DNA from: Oreocharis arfaki
Lineage: Eukaryota > Chordata > Aves > Passeriformes > Paramythiidae
DNA length: 64,000 bases
Assembly: GCA_013398015.1 (NCBI GenBank)
Contig: VZRR01011618.1
Span: forward strand, 186,001 to 250,000
Direction: 5' to 3'
A program made the translations under genes and the position numbers. Each line of letters begins with the position of its first letter. Position 1 is the stretch's first letter. Shown piece after piece: positions 13,201 to 26,000 of this stretch. The notes below the pieces were generated by a model, which had not been told where the DNA came from, searched no databases, and saw only the letters and a program-made list of their open reading frames with translations.

Positions 13201-15719
13201 CAGTGCTTGTAAAAGCAAAGAATTATATGCCTTGGTAATTGTAAGCAAAATTCAGCTATTAACCTGCTTTTCTGCAACTGTGTATGTGTACATACTTGAA
13301 GCAGACCAGGAACATCATTAATGTTGATGTAAGATGTGCCAGCTTTTGTTCTGGGTTGTAGAGAAGGCAAGAAATTGTGGAAGCCTGGACCAAGGGATTC
13401 TGCACATGACCTGTGCCTAAAGCTACTGGAAGTAGAGAAGGGCACAACTCTGAATAGTCAGAAACCATTTGTCATGCTAATCTTTCCAGCACCTCATGAG
13501 ACCAGCAGGCTCTTTCAGCAGCTACTGCATTTTCCCCTTTAAACTTACTCCTCTTTCTTTATTCCCAGCATCTGTTCATTCAGTTTAAACAATTTCCTGT
13601 TTTCCTAATAGAGGGAGAACTGATTAGACACAGAGCCTACTTGCTGTACTCTGGCCAAAACTGTGGATTGGGTGGTTATTTTTATTATTTCTAGCTGCAC
13701 TTCTGGAGATCCCATTAATTCTGAGGCTCCCTGATACAGCTTTGGTATGTGCAGGAAGAAAACTGAGGCCAAGGGGAAAGAGATTTAAAGGAAATAAAGG
13801 CCATGAATACATGGCTGGAGCCAGCCAGCCGCAGACTCACTCAGCCCTTGCTCAGAGATGCTGGGCCAAGAGGCAGCTCCAGCCCAGGAGCAGTGGCAGC
13901 GTGTTAGGTGAGAAAACCTGCCCGCAGGCAGGCAGAGCATGCCAGCAAAGCCTTGGTGCTCTGCTGACACAGCCTGGTGGCTTCCAGCTATCAGTGAGCT
14001 CTGGTCCACCAGCCACAGCCCAGCACTGTGCCCATCCTGCCCTACCTGCTGTGCCCTGAAGCTCACACCATCATGCCAAAAGCAGAGTCCCCATGTCCAG
14101 CCATCCATGTCCTGCCATCGTCCAGCCCCTGCACCACCCCGTCTTCATCCGCAGGACTTCCTACCCCCCTTTTCACGGCCTACTCTTGCAATGTTTAGTT
14201 TTATTTTATTTAAGGAAAAGCTCTACAACCTGAGGCTCTCAAATGCAGTTTGAGCGGTGTCTCACAGTGCCCTTGAGCAGAGACACAAGCCCAGCTGCTG
14301 GACCATGCACACAGCAGACACGTCCCCAGCTTCCTGTGAGTCACGCCAGGCAGTGACTGCTCTTACGCAGACCAGGCTGATTTTCAGTTTCACCTGTCTG
14401 TTAATTCACAGATAATTTCCATGTAAGCAACTGCAGCACTTCTCAGCTAAGGGCCAGGACAGGCTCCCACGGCAGCAGCAGCAGGGCAGGGCCCCGGGAA
14501 TGCAGCAGGGAGAAGAGGTGGCAGCGGGTCTAACAAGTGCATGAGGAGTTTGGAGTTCACACTGCAGAGAGAGCTGTCAGCTGAGGGGATCAAATCTGAA
14601 AGAAGCTGGGCTCTCCTCCCCCGGGTTTGGATCAGATCCTCTCGAAGGGAAACTCTGATACCAGACTCTGGCCCTACAGCACTGCTCTGTCCTGGGCGTG
14701 TGTCCCGCTCCCAGCCTCCGCAGTGGGAGTGCAGGCAGGGAGTGAGCACAAACTACAGCTCAGTTTCAGTGCTTTTTTTCCAAACAAACAAAACCACCAA
14801 GCCTAACTTGCTCAAGCAACAATGGATCAAATTCTGTTTCTCTTAATGCTGAGGGGAAAAAGAATTTAAAAAGACAGTTCAGGTTGCTGGCTTCCAGTCA
14901 GGAGTGGGATGAGAGGAGCCTTTCCTCCCTGGACCTTACTGGTGTTGTGCATGGCCAGAAGTGGGGCCACAGCCAAAAGGAGACCTGCTCTAGCCACACT
15001 GAGCTGAACCAATCCTGGTCTATCAGTCTGGAGCGTCTCCTAAGCCTGGTTGCATGGATGCTGTACATGGGACACACACTGCTCAGAACAGAACATCAAC
15101 TGAAGAGGCCACAGACACCACAGAGACAAACAATATTTCACCATTCATTGTGAGTGAAGCCCAAGCTCTCAGGATAATACCAGCGATGTGTTTTGTTCCA
15201 CATTGATTGTAAAGGACTCTTTCCCCATTGTACTGTGCCATTACACACAATGTCTCTAGTTCACAAGCCAGTAGAGTATTACCAGTACTCACTGGTGGCC
15301 TCCTTGCAATTACATACAGTATATACTAAAAGAACATGAACCAGTGTGCACTTTGGCAGTCATAAAATATCATATCCACAATTTGGGGCATCCTGGGTGT
15401 ATAGACAGCATGGCTTTCCCTCCTTCTAGGCTTTTAGGCATTGAAAACAGTCCCCCTGTTGTTTAAAGGTCTTACTTTTATCCAGAATCTCAAGACAATG
15501 ACTACCACATAGCAAAAGACACACATGTACAAACATTGATTCATGGACATGGAGTCAGGCTAGTGCTGTGCCCATTCACAGGGACCTGGGAACAAAACTC
15601 ACCAAGGACTGAACAGCCTTTTACCCACCGACTACAGGAGCAGTCCAAGCAGCTTTGCACTTACATGATACAAAAGGGAAAACCCAAAACAGTCTTAAAC
15701 CAGCTGGACTCTTGCCTAC

Positions 15720-15966
15720 CTTTTCCTGAAGGGAAGAAGCAATCCATCTCCACACTGCTGCGGGAATGGGAAATGCAGAGAGCACTGCTGGGGACCAGAC
15801 CCTCCTGAGGCGGGCTCCGCTCCGTGGTCCGGACCAAACACCAGCCTGGCCTCTCGCTCGGCCTCTCCAGCAGCTCCACTGTCTGCCCCACCTGAATGCT
15901 CAGCTCGCTGCTATGGCCCGCTGTAAAGTCCTGGAGCACCACAGTTAGTTCACACCCTCCAGACAA
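15720..15966 (-). CDS. KALRN: KALRN exon 9 of window: first SH3 domain
   Basis: This 247-base exon has 82 codons plus one base and begins LSGGCELTVVLQDF, directly in frame with the SDK end of the linker exon. It encodes one whole SH3 domain. An ALYDY-like VVLQDF opens it, the binding-groove Trp is in RPGWCLVR, and EGLVPSSAL closes it. A conserved tail SHSRSSVEMDCFF follows. The donor is AAAG|GTAGGC, so the exon ends FPSGK plus the first base of the next codon. The acceptor is CCTGGGCAG behind a long T-rich tract. In kalirin this SH3 domain binds proline-rich partners and can contact GEF1 itself. It is present only in the longer isoforms. The exon is GC-richer than its surroundings and stands alone amid more than 50 kb of intron. 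Confidence 0.97.
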
Positions 15967-15984
15967 CTGCCCAGGTTCAACAGG

Positions 15985-16003
15985 AAAAAAAAAAAAAGAA
16001 AAA
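15985..16003 (-). promoter_or_regulatory. Polypyrimidine tract upstream of SH3 exon acceptor
   Basis: On the plus strand this is 13 A, one G, then five A. In the transcript it is a U-run ending about 18 bases before the CAG acceptor at 15967. It is much longer than the tracts at the other exons in the window, suggesting a strong acceptor at the end of a very long intron. Confidence 0.75.
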
Positions 16004-19000
16004 GAATAGACGTTAGCAAGGATAGGATGAAAGCAATCATCTTTGCATCATATTTACACTGGCAAAGACAGGATTTGTGTTCCTTAGAAGCCAAGTTAAT
16101 AATTTGTTTTGTCTAAGTTCAACATGTTGTGGCCCTGGTTTCCTTTACTTCTTATTGATTTTGCTGGGCTGAAGTGAAAAAGCTACCCACCCCGAAACCT
16201 TTCGAATGCTAGCTGTGGGGGAGTTTTTGAGCCGTGAATTTTCTAGCTGCTAGTGTCCATCAGAAACCCTGGGGGTTTTTTTTGTTGCTTTAATTTCTGG
16301 GGTCACTTTCTAGGCTGGCAATAGCCCAGTGCTGTGCCTCATGGTGGGACAAATTCCAGCTCATCCCTCTACAGCACAAGTGAGACACATTCCCACTCGC
16401 CACCAGTGCAGTGAGGAAACAGCTTCACTTTTCTTGGAAGACAAGAAACATACCCTCATCTTCCCAAACTTGCTCTAGGGACCTCTTGGGAGACTCGGAT
16501 ATCCTGACGGGGCAGATCAGAAAAGCTCCTCCCACACTCTCTGATGGAACCCAGAGGTGTAAATATATAAACGCAGAGAGATTGATTATATGCTGACTTC
16601 CAGGATTTGTACCTAGGAATAAATGTACCCTTTTACTTCCGTACTGAGTGCTGGAACTGCTGCTTTCCTTCAGTCTCACACCCTGTGACTCTCAAAGAAC
16701 AACACTGGCCTCTGCATAATCACAGTCTCTGTACAGCCAGGAACTGGGAATATAAGCACTTGTGTGTACATACAGAAGAAGTAATTGTACAATTGTACAG
16801 ATTTGTTTTTAACAAAGCTTGGGGTTTTTCTAACAGAATTGGACTCAGAGTTGGATTATTGCGTGTCTAAAAAGGTGTGAGAACAAGTCTTTCTGGCCCA
16901 AGGAATCTTTCTTAATGCTCCTCTGCAATGTGGATTTCTTGCTGTCTGCCTGTCCTTAGGGGCCCTCCTTCTTTGTCCTGTGTGCTGCCTGCTTCCCTGA
17001 GGTATGCAGGAATCTTTGAGGTCGTTATTCCAGTGTCGAATTTGACAGAAATTATGATAGAAATTAGTCCACTGATTCAAAAGTCATTAAGATGAGAATA
17101 GTAAACAAGCATGGTACTATAAACTCTATTTTCTTAGGATAGGAAGCTAAAACCAAGGATAATATACAATGATTTTAAATAAACAACTTGTAAATCCAAC
17201 TGAATTGTTAGAAATCTTGTCAGATGCTGAGTAATTAAAAAATCAGTAAAAACTGGGGTCTGCTTTCCAGCTGGAATGGGGGAGCCCTCGAGGAGAGCAC
17301 GCACATCCCTATAGACTTCACTCTTGAGCTAGCACAATCTCAAAATCCCTTATCTTAGCCCAAGCAGCTCCAAATACACACTCCCATGGGAACAGCCTCT
17401 CTCCCCACTCAGTGGCATAGGCGTTTTTGTGTCCAATGCAGATGTGAAAGAAATCCCACTCACAGGGGTGATATTCACAATTACAGAAAGGGGTCAGTGG
17501 ACAAGGACTGGTTCTCACCTGTCCTGTGTCTCTGCCGTAGACGAAATGCTAGATTTGGGGAAGAAGAAGGAAATATTTCTCTGAAAGATTATTTGTAAAT
17601 AAATAGAAAAAACCAAACCAAACAAACCACGGCAGCTGTTCGAGGCCATTCAGACAAAGTGCTGGCATTAATCCTGGCAGAAAGAGCTCCGTGCACTGAT
17701 GGAAGTGCACAAGAGGTCAGTGTAGCACCTGGCTGGGCAGTTTACCAGCAAACCCACCACTCATCATGCTGACAATCTCCCCGTAACTGGAGTACAGACA
17801 TTCACAGGGATGGTGAGGATGAGATATTGCCATAATATTTGCTGAGGTTTCTTTGCTATGGACTAATTTTAGGAACAGAAAATCTTCCTGATCCAATATA
17901 GTATATGATTTGGTAAGGTGTAGGGTATTTAAGACATGAAGAAAAAACCTGATTACTTCTTGCTAAATACACATATGTATCCTACCAAAAGTGACGAATT
18001 TCTCCTAATTCTTCCACTATTCCATGCTAAGTAAACTTTCTGTTCCCCAAATTATGCTATCTACAATATCTTCTCTGAAAATAACTAAATTTCTCCTTTT
18101 TTTTTAGGGGAAAATGGGAACAAATACTCAGCTGTATCAGCTTCTCTCCCAGACAGCTCTTTAGAGCATTCCATGCCCTGTCCCGGAGCACCACTAGGTG
18201 GCCGTGTTTGCCATCACACAGCAACTGGATTTTCTATACAGAATTAACTCTTGCTTGTCTTCGAGGTGCTTATCCAAGAATGAGGTGCAGTGTCTGGGCA
18301 TGAAGGAGCTGGTTCAGACAGGATCCCCAGACTCATTGCTTTCAATGATATGGGCAGAGCGTGTTACAGAATATTGAAAAATTTTCTTCAGATGCTTCAG
18401 ACTGAATTTTGAGAAGGGAGTAATTTTTATTGTTTTAAGCAGGAAAGGTGAAATAGTCCAGGAATATTCCATGGAAAAAGGCCTGGTTAAGATGACACCT
18501 GGGAAAGCTTGGGACAAACAAGGCACTTCCCAGGGAGCACCAGCCTGGGAAGTGCTACCCTAAGCAGCTCCCTGCTCCCTGCCCTCCTCACTGGGGGCTG
18601 AGGGGCAGCTCACCTAACATCAGTTTATGGCAGGTGTTGTCATCCCTTCCAAAATAACTAAACATCTGTGACACAAACAGATGCTTCAATTTGGCCAACA
18701 CCTGTAGATGTCATCCCAGAGGACTCAGGTGTGCTCCATGACCCTCAGGTACCATCCAGCTCTGTGTGCCTGTTTTCTTTGATTCATTAAAAACAGCAAT
18801 TTAATATAACGAGAATGAGAAGTAATCATCCCCCGGAGGAGCTCCTGGGCACCTGGTGGGATCAAGCTCTTCCTCAGCAGGGGAGATTCTCGCCCCACTG
18901 GCTTCAGACCATACCTTTGATGTGTGAGGGAGGGAGCTCACTTCCCTCATCTCGCTGGAGGCCTGAATATCCCTGAAGCCACATGAATTTATATCATCTG

Positions 19001-22000
19001 TTCCTTAAGTATCAGCTGGATGGAAATGTGGACAGGGTTTCCAAATGCTCCAGCTGATTGGCTGGAGCCAGTGCTAAGATAACACATTTTCAGAGAAAGA
19101 GCCCCTCTTTGGCAGGTGGAATTAAGCAGTTTCCCTTTTACAGGTAGGTGCAGGTGGCAGGTACAAGCAGTTAGCTCAGAGAAGGCCCGTAGATCATTTT
19201 TAGCTGCCAGCTCCAAAGAACAGAAAAGGAGCCTCTTCCTTTTGCCCAAGGGCTTCCAAGTATTTCCCAGGCCTGTTCCGTGTCTTACATACCACCACAC
19301 CACAAAGAACATTTTCTTACCAAATTAACCCACAGCAAAGCAATCTCTCTGGAAAACTTACAATATACTAATATATATACAATTTGTAAGCCACTGAGGA
19401 ATAATGCAAATACATCTGATTCCCGATGACAGAAATAATTTCACCTACTAAGTGATCACTCAAGCTGTTAAGTACTTAATTTGTTTTCAGAGAACAATTT
19501 TCCAGCTTCAGAAAAGTATACCATGCTTCTCTATTATCTTGGAGCATGGAAATAGGAATACAGATGGACTGCTGGTTTCTCACACATATTGCACTTGTTT
19601 TGGAAAGAAAATAGAGAATGCCCTTAAGGTTGAACTTCACAGGTAAATGGCTTCACATTTTAACAGGTAACATTCACTTTTATTATTCCTGTGATTAAAA
19701 CCACCATTAAAGCCACTGACAGGATATATTTAGAACCCAGACAGAACTCTAATCTGTGTATGGCACAACAAGACGCATTAAAATAAAAATAACAATGCAG
19801 CATGCCTTTGCAGAGCACAAGGCATAACTGAAAGATCTGACACAGGGACAGATCTCACAAATTACACAGCAAGCAACAGCCTTAAAATCAGGAAGAAAAG
19901 GAAATGGTAGAAGCAAATAGCAAAATGCAATGAGGAAGCAAGAGGGCCCCAAGCTGTCTGGAGTGAATGTGCTACATGTCCTAAGAGAAGCTGCCAGGAT
20001 CCCCAGCCTGGCTCCCCAGTGCCTGCCATCAGCAAACCATCTCCCACCCTCTGCCTTCATGTGCTCCTGGGCTAGAAAACATCACTGTGCATTTATGGTG
20101 TAAATGTTTTTATCAGGACGTTCTAATCTAATGATCACATCTGAGCTAGAGCGGAGCCCTGCTCACTCACGAGTGTGGGCAGGGACCCAGCCACAGCCAT
20201 CGGAAAATCCCCTCTGCTGCAGGACGCTGCTCACAAACCTCAGAGCATCGATGTGAGCAGTTCATGCCAGACACAGACTCTGGGGAATGAGCTTTGTCAC
20301 TCACATGAGCTTTTCTGCTCCTGGGAACACCCACCTGAGTGCCTGTCAGACCCAGGACGGTGAAGTACAAGCAACCAAAACGATCCCAGCGGGTCACATC
20401 CTGCTGTGGGGGCGTCCAGGCTGCTCCAAGAGCAGGAGCCAGCTCAGCACCAGCAACCAGCAGGCACTGGTCAGTGCAGGATTACCATGAGATTGTCCCT
20501 CCTAAATCACAGTGTGTGTGCGTGGTCACTGTGCACCTGCTTCATTTTCAGCCACAAAGCAGCAGCCAGAGGAAGCAAGGCTGAACACCAGAGGCATATT
20601 TATCATCGTAGTGCAGATGGAAAACACCTACCAGCTCACAGGCTGTCCTTCCTTCCCTCAAACAGATCCCTAAAATAGATCTTAAATAGTACTAAATCCA
20701 CTCCAGGTGAAAGTAAAGTGGGCATGGTTAGCTCTCCACCAGAGTGAGCAGGTATTCGGGAGGTGGGTGTCTGAAGTCTGTTTAAGTGTTTTGAAACACG
20801 CCAGCATTGTTGTGGAAATCCACACGAGCTGGTTATTTACATCTATTCAAGAGCACACAGAGCTCGGCTAGTTTAAACAAAGCATTTTGTGTGGTGCAGC
20901 ACTACAGCCTAATATAAATTGCTAGTTTTCTGTTGCTTTTAGGCTTTCTGCCTGTCTGGTTCTGGATGAAAGCCAGTTTTGAATAGAAGCATTTAGTCAC
21001 CATAAACAGCCTATTTCAAGAGGGTGAGAGAGGCGGTAGGAGCAAGAATGGGATTTGCGTTCTTATCAAGAGATTAAAAAAAGTGAATAAAACCACTTAG
21101 ATGTTGGTTCTATCTGCACTGAAATAAATCCAGGACCTGTCACTTTAGCTGGGGGATGGACAGGAAAAATCTTATCCCCTGCAGAGTTCTTTGTGAAAAT
21201 TTCTGTAATTTCATAGAGATTTTCTTTTTACTGGGAGGTTAGAGAGTGAAAGATCAAATTCAGAAAAAGCCTCTGAGGAATTCCAGTGCTAGAGAATTGC
21301 TTTAGTTTTTTTACTCTTTAACAGGTTCTGTTTGCAGTGTGAACTCTGAGTCACCCACGTTTCTCACTCTAAAGCCTCTCAGCTCTGAAGGATGCTGAGC
21401 TGTGAGCTCTGGCAGTGCCAGTGAATGCATTGCTGCATCAGTTCAGGGCTGTTTCTGTGGGGACAGGCTGTATTTCAGCAGCCATGGGCTAACCAGGAAT
21501 AACCTACTACAGTCAGTAGCATTGCTCTGGACTGAATTGCTCTGAATTGAAAATTCAGTGGAGAATGCCTGACCCATCTGAGTCCTTCGTCGTCCTCAGG
21601 CCTCACCATCCATCTTCCATTAAGATGGAGCTGGCTCTTCCCACTCCTCCTGTTCTGTCTGACTGAACAGAGAGGATCAGTGCTTCAGCTTCAGGGGAAG
21701 GTCGGTTTATATTTAGGCAAATAATCAAACACATGGCTGGGATAATGGTGACATCCAATGGGCCAAAGGTACCATCTTTGCTCTTCCAGAGGCATCTGGA
21801 TGTGCAGCATTATAAATAGAGACACAGCAAGTTATTTCACAGCAGGAAGAAAAGACACAGCTGGCATGTGGGACATGTAAATATGCTAAAGAAAAGGAAG
21901 TCTGGTGTTATGGTCTCAAACAGCACATACCTTTCCAGCATCTCTTGCTGAAGTCCCTACTAGACGACCATACCCTGGCTGTGCTGGATTTTGGACTCTG

Positions 22001-23059
22001 GCATATGCTGACATCTGCAGAACAGCTTGAATGGAGCTGTCTGAATTATTTCTGGAGCCTTTTTTCCAGAAAGTAAGACTAAAGTCGATCCAAATGAAAC
22101 AGCATTTCTAGCTATAAAAAATGCTTTTGAAGATAAAGACAACCAGATTCACTTTGTTTCACCCAACAAATTGAACCAGAGCATGCCTGTGTTTGATCTG
22201 AAGGTTTCCTCATGGCATTTGGCTCAGAGAGCTGGTACCCAAATTCCATTCCTTTCCCTTCCTTGGAGAAGCACAAAATGGAGCGGATATCATCTGTGCT
22301 CCTCAGTGACACAAAGCCAGCACATGTGGCTCCAAAACCCTTTGGTTTTAGAGGGTGAGCAAGGCAGATGGCTGAAACCCTCCAAGGTAAACCCTACCTG
22401 CTGTCTTTTGCAGCCACAAGATGTTCTAAACCAACCCAGGGTTAATAAAATGCAAGAATAGACTGAAATCGGGGAGCTGACTAGCTGTGTTCTTTCATGT
22501 TTGGCACAATTGTGAACCGGGGGATCAAGGGCTCCAGTCACAGATGATTCATCAGACACCAACTCCCGAGACACTCCTAGCAAGCACACAAAATCTGATC
22601 ATGTATTCTGGCCAGGAACTTTGTGAAACACCTTCAGGTATAAGCAGCAGAGGCAAGTTTGCACAGTTAAAGTCTTTCTTCACAGCTGATGAGTTTAAAA
22701 TAGAAACCCAGCTGATGGCATCATGTACCTGGTAACTGGTGGAAAAGGAGGATTTGGGTCTGATAGAAGCTTTAGAAACACAAGGGATAAGAAAATGAGC
22801 CCTTGAAAAGGGTGGGTTATGTGCACATCTGTCTTTATCTGAGGCATTCTGTCCTGAGCAGAATTTTAAGGGAGAAACCAAAAAATCTTGCAGAACCCTT
22901 GTTCCCTCCACAGTGCTCCCATCTTAGTATGACCCCCACTATTTGTTTCTCAGGAAGGAACCTACAGATTCCCTGACAGCATCATCAGGAAATAATTAGA
23001 TCCTTAATTAAGCACCTCAGCTTTTAAATTACACCGAAAGGAAAACACCTACCTGAAGA

Positions 23060-23080
23060 ACTGTGAACCTGGTTCACAGT
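23060..23080. repeat. Perfect 10-bp palindrome with 1-bp spacer
   Basis: ACTGTGAACC, a single T, then GGTTCACAGT form exactly complementary arms. The core TGAACC-T-GGTTCA consists of two opposed GGTTCA hexamers. It lies in the giant intron. Whether it is functional is unknown. Confidence 0.85.
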
Positions 23081-26000
23081 AACCAGAGAAGAAACCTCAG
23101 ATGCCCTCTTGGCAAGGGAACAAATGATACAATAATAAATTTTAAAAAGCACAATAAGGCCACCTACAGATGCTTTAGAACAAAGTAAATCTCAGTTTGC
23201 ACACGAGATCAGATTTGCTGAATACACATATCCCCAGATTATATTTCCCTTATAATCCAGATAATTTTTTTAAACAGGTACATCGCTGTCTGCACAGTTA
23301 CACTTTTAATGGACTTATGAAAAGTGATATAATTTCAAACAATACCTGCAAGAGATCTCCCTCCCCTTGTCAAGCAAAAAGCAGGCATTTCCAAGACAAG
23401 AAGTTGTAGATTGCTTCAAAGCTATGTTTTCCTGGTCCTGCTATAAGAAGTGAGGGATTGAAGGCAGAAAAGGGATAATCTTATATTCTCTCCCTCACCT
23501 CTGCCAGCGTTCAGTAATCTGGATTAAGTACCACTGTGGTTTAGACACAAATAAGACTGATTACATTGGATAGATACCCTCTCCAGCGACAGCCATGCCC
23601 AGCTTCCACCAGACACTCTGCTCACCTTCACTGACCTGCCTCAGGTGCTCTGGACTCTCCTAAAACACCTATTCCTGCAATGAAGGCTGGATAGCTGAAG
23701 GCAGCACGGATGGGCAGCCCAGCACACAGAAACACAAAAGCTCTCCCTGGTGCATCATACGAAACCACAGCAGTCCTCCTTCAGCCCCTCAAAATGGGTG
23801 AGGATCTGCACAGAGAAATCAAAACCATGATGAAGTACTTAAAATATCCTCTGATGCTTTTTTTGCCCAAACTGATGAATTCACAGAACAGATGTTTGAC
23901 ATAAAACTGGCTTTGTTTTTAATTGGAGGAGATTATTTAAACTATGTCTAAGCCATATGGTCCTGTAAGTCTGACTCCCCTCTGCCATTGCTGGAGAGAC
24001 CAGCTTGGCATCCCTCTCCATTTCCAAGCCATTTCCTTTTTGCAGATTTAATAGCTGCTATTTTTCTTTCTTATTATTGATCCCTAGGTCCCGTTTCTAT
24101 AAATCAGGGCCTTAGGCCCAAAATGAACTCAAAGGTGGATTTGGACAAGTTGCTTTGCATGATTTTCAGTACTAGGTTGGTTTAATAGAACATAAAGGGA
24201 ATTGCAGATGTAAATACAGAAAACGCATTGAGAGGAATGGTGACAGTGAGTGGTGCTCATCTCCAAGCCACTAAAGGAAGACCTGGCCCTGGCTGGCACA
24301 TTTTCCTGCCCCTTTTCTCCTTGCAAGTGTCACACTAAATGCAGTGAATTTTCAGAGGGATTTAGTGCACATTAGAAAAACCAACATGTGGCCAACATGA
24401 CTGTTAGAAGGTGCTGGGTGCCAGGCAGGCTTCAGGCTGAAAGAACGTGTGATGGCTGAGGGCATCCTAATGACCTGCTTCAGCTCAGTGCTGCCATTAA
24501 TCACCACATAAACCTGGGTCACTGCTGCTGGGGTGAACTCTGCTTGAAGCAAAGCTGACCTAGAGCAGAAGAGTTTGCAAAACTGTTGCGTGCCTATACC
24601 CTCAGATGGTGTTTGGCACTGAGGAAAAAGGAACCTGGGAGAGATGATCACTCAAATCCTCACTATTTCTTGCCTTGCCTACTGCACCCTCTGAGCCTTT
24701 CCAGCATTGCTGCAGGATCTTCAGCCCATGATGGGTTGCAGCTTGAGTCCCAACAGTTAAATCCTGGGGTTTTCATTCCCTTCCCCATAATACTGCCATT
24801 TACTTGAGGTGACATCACTAGCCAAGTGATGTAACAGTGTGCACGATCGAGCCTGGCACGTCTGAGCAGATGTTTTCAGTGGACACAGAAACTATTATGG
24901 AATGAAAGTATTGCCTAAAACCTGAGCAGCACAAGAGATTACAATGGCCTTTATGAAGATCAGCTTACCTAAAATAGCATTGAATGGCCTATGGCTGCAG
25001 TCATTTCCCTTCTAAAGTGAAAGATTGTTGCTTGTACTACTGTAATGTGACTCCCAAAGGAACCAGCAGCCGCAGCTTTTGAATTTCATCATTTTTGGCT
25101 GCTCTGTTTGATAGAGCTGACTGAAACATGCCCAAAGGACACTCCTCCCATAAAATTTTCTTCTTTAACTACAATAATAAAAAATGGTCACACACTTTTT
25201 TGTGTGTGTGTTTTGTTTTAGTTTCTATCAAGGTAATAAATTCTATTTCAAAGAATGTAAATCCAAAGAGTTTGATAGCTGATCTCACTTGCTTTGTTTC
25301 AACTGAAAGGAAATGCTCATTGACTCTGTCATTTACATTTGCTGTCATGTCACATTATCAGGGAGGGCTAAATATGAATCAATGAAATCCAGCACAAACA
25401 AGTAGAAGACTGAGAGGAGCCTGAAAGAACTTGCTAGGTTCATTTATCAAAGGCTGAGAAGAATAATAAGGTCTATTGATAAGCACATTCCCAGCTCCTG
25501 CTTAATTTCTTTCCCTGAAGACACTTCCAATAAAATGCTCCGGCTTGTGCAATCACTGTTACATGTAAATTGTTCTTGGATTAATATGTTCATTTCTGTT
25601 CTTCCTAGACTCAATTCAGCCAATATAGAGGCCTCAATTTTCAAAGAGTGAAACACTCATACATGTGCTCTTTGGATCCCTAAAACCACATTTCTTTTTT
25701 GCACTCAATGCATGCAGAGGAAGGTGATACGACCTGAGCTTAAAACATCCTCAGGATATTTGACAACATGTAATGCAAGAGTATCCATGAAAAACAAAAG
25801 ATTTTTGTAGCCGAGTATAACATTTTCAGCCTGAGATCCAAGTACACTCAATGTTTGTCATTAGCATATCCAGTGTGTCCCTAAAGCCATGTGGAGGACA
25901 CGTCCAGGGCAGCTCAGTTACAGAGCTGCTGCTGGGAAGGGACAGAGCCTGAAGTCGGTGAAGTTCAGTGTGAATTGGACACTGCTTCCTTTGCGTTTCT

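Larger units (their letters stand above)
1..15719 (-). other. KALRN intron, partial, at least 15.7 kb (downstream of SH3 exon)
   Basis: This begins at donor GTAGGC and runs off the window. It contains the CR1 remnant at 471-808 and a TTTG repeat at 4187-4209. GC-richer stretches are at about 5160-5960, 8880-9300 and 13800-14760. I looked for the next kalirin exon (family text near PKRSTNTLKKWLTSPVRRL) and did not see it. Confidence 0.75.

Noticed and set aside
13785..14760. GC-richer stretch with several overlapping open frames, considered as a CpG island or hidden gene
   Set aside because: CpGs are sparse for its GC content, frames on both strands are equally open, and no splice-compatible homologous text was found.
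24812..24832. 8-bp inverted repeat ACATCACT/AGTGATGT
   Set aside because: Arms of this length with a short loop are expected several times by chance in 64 kb.
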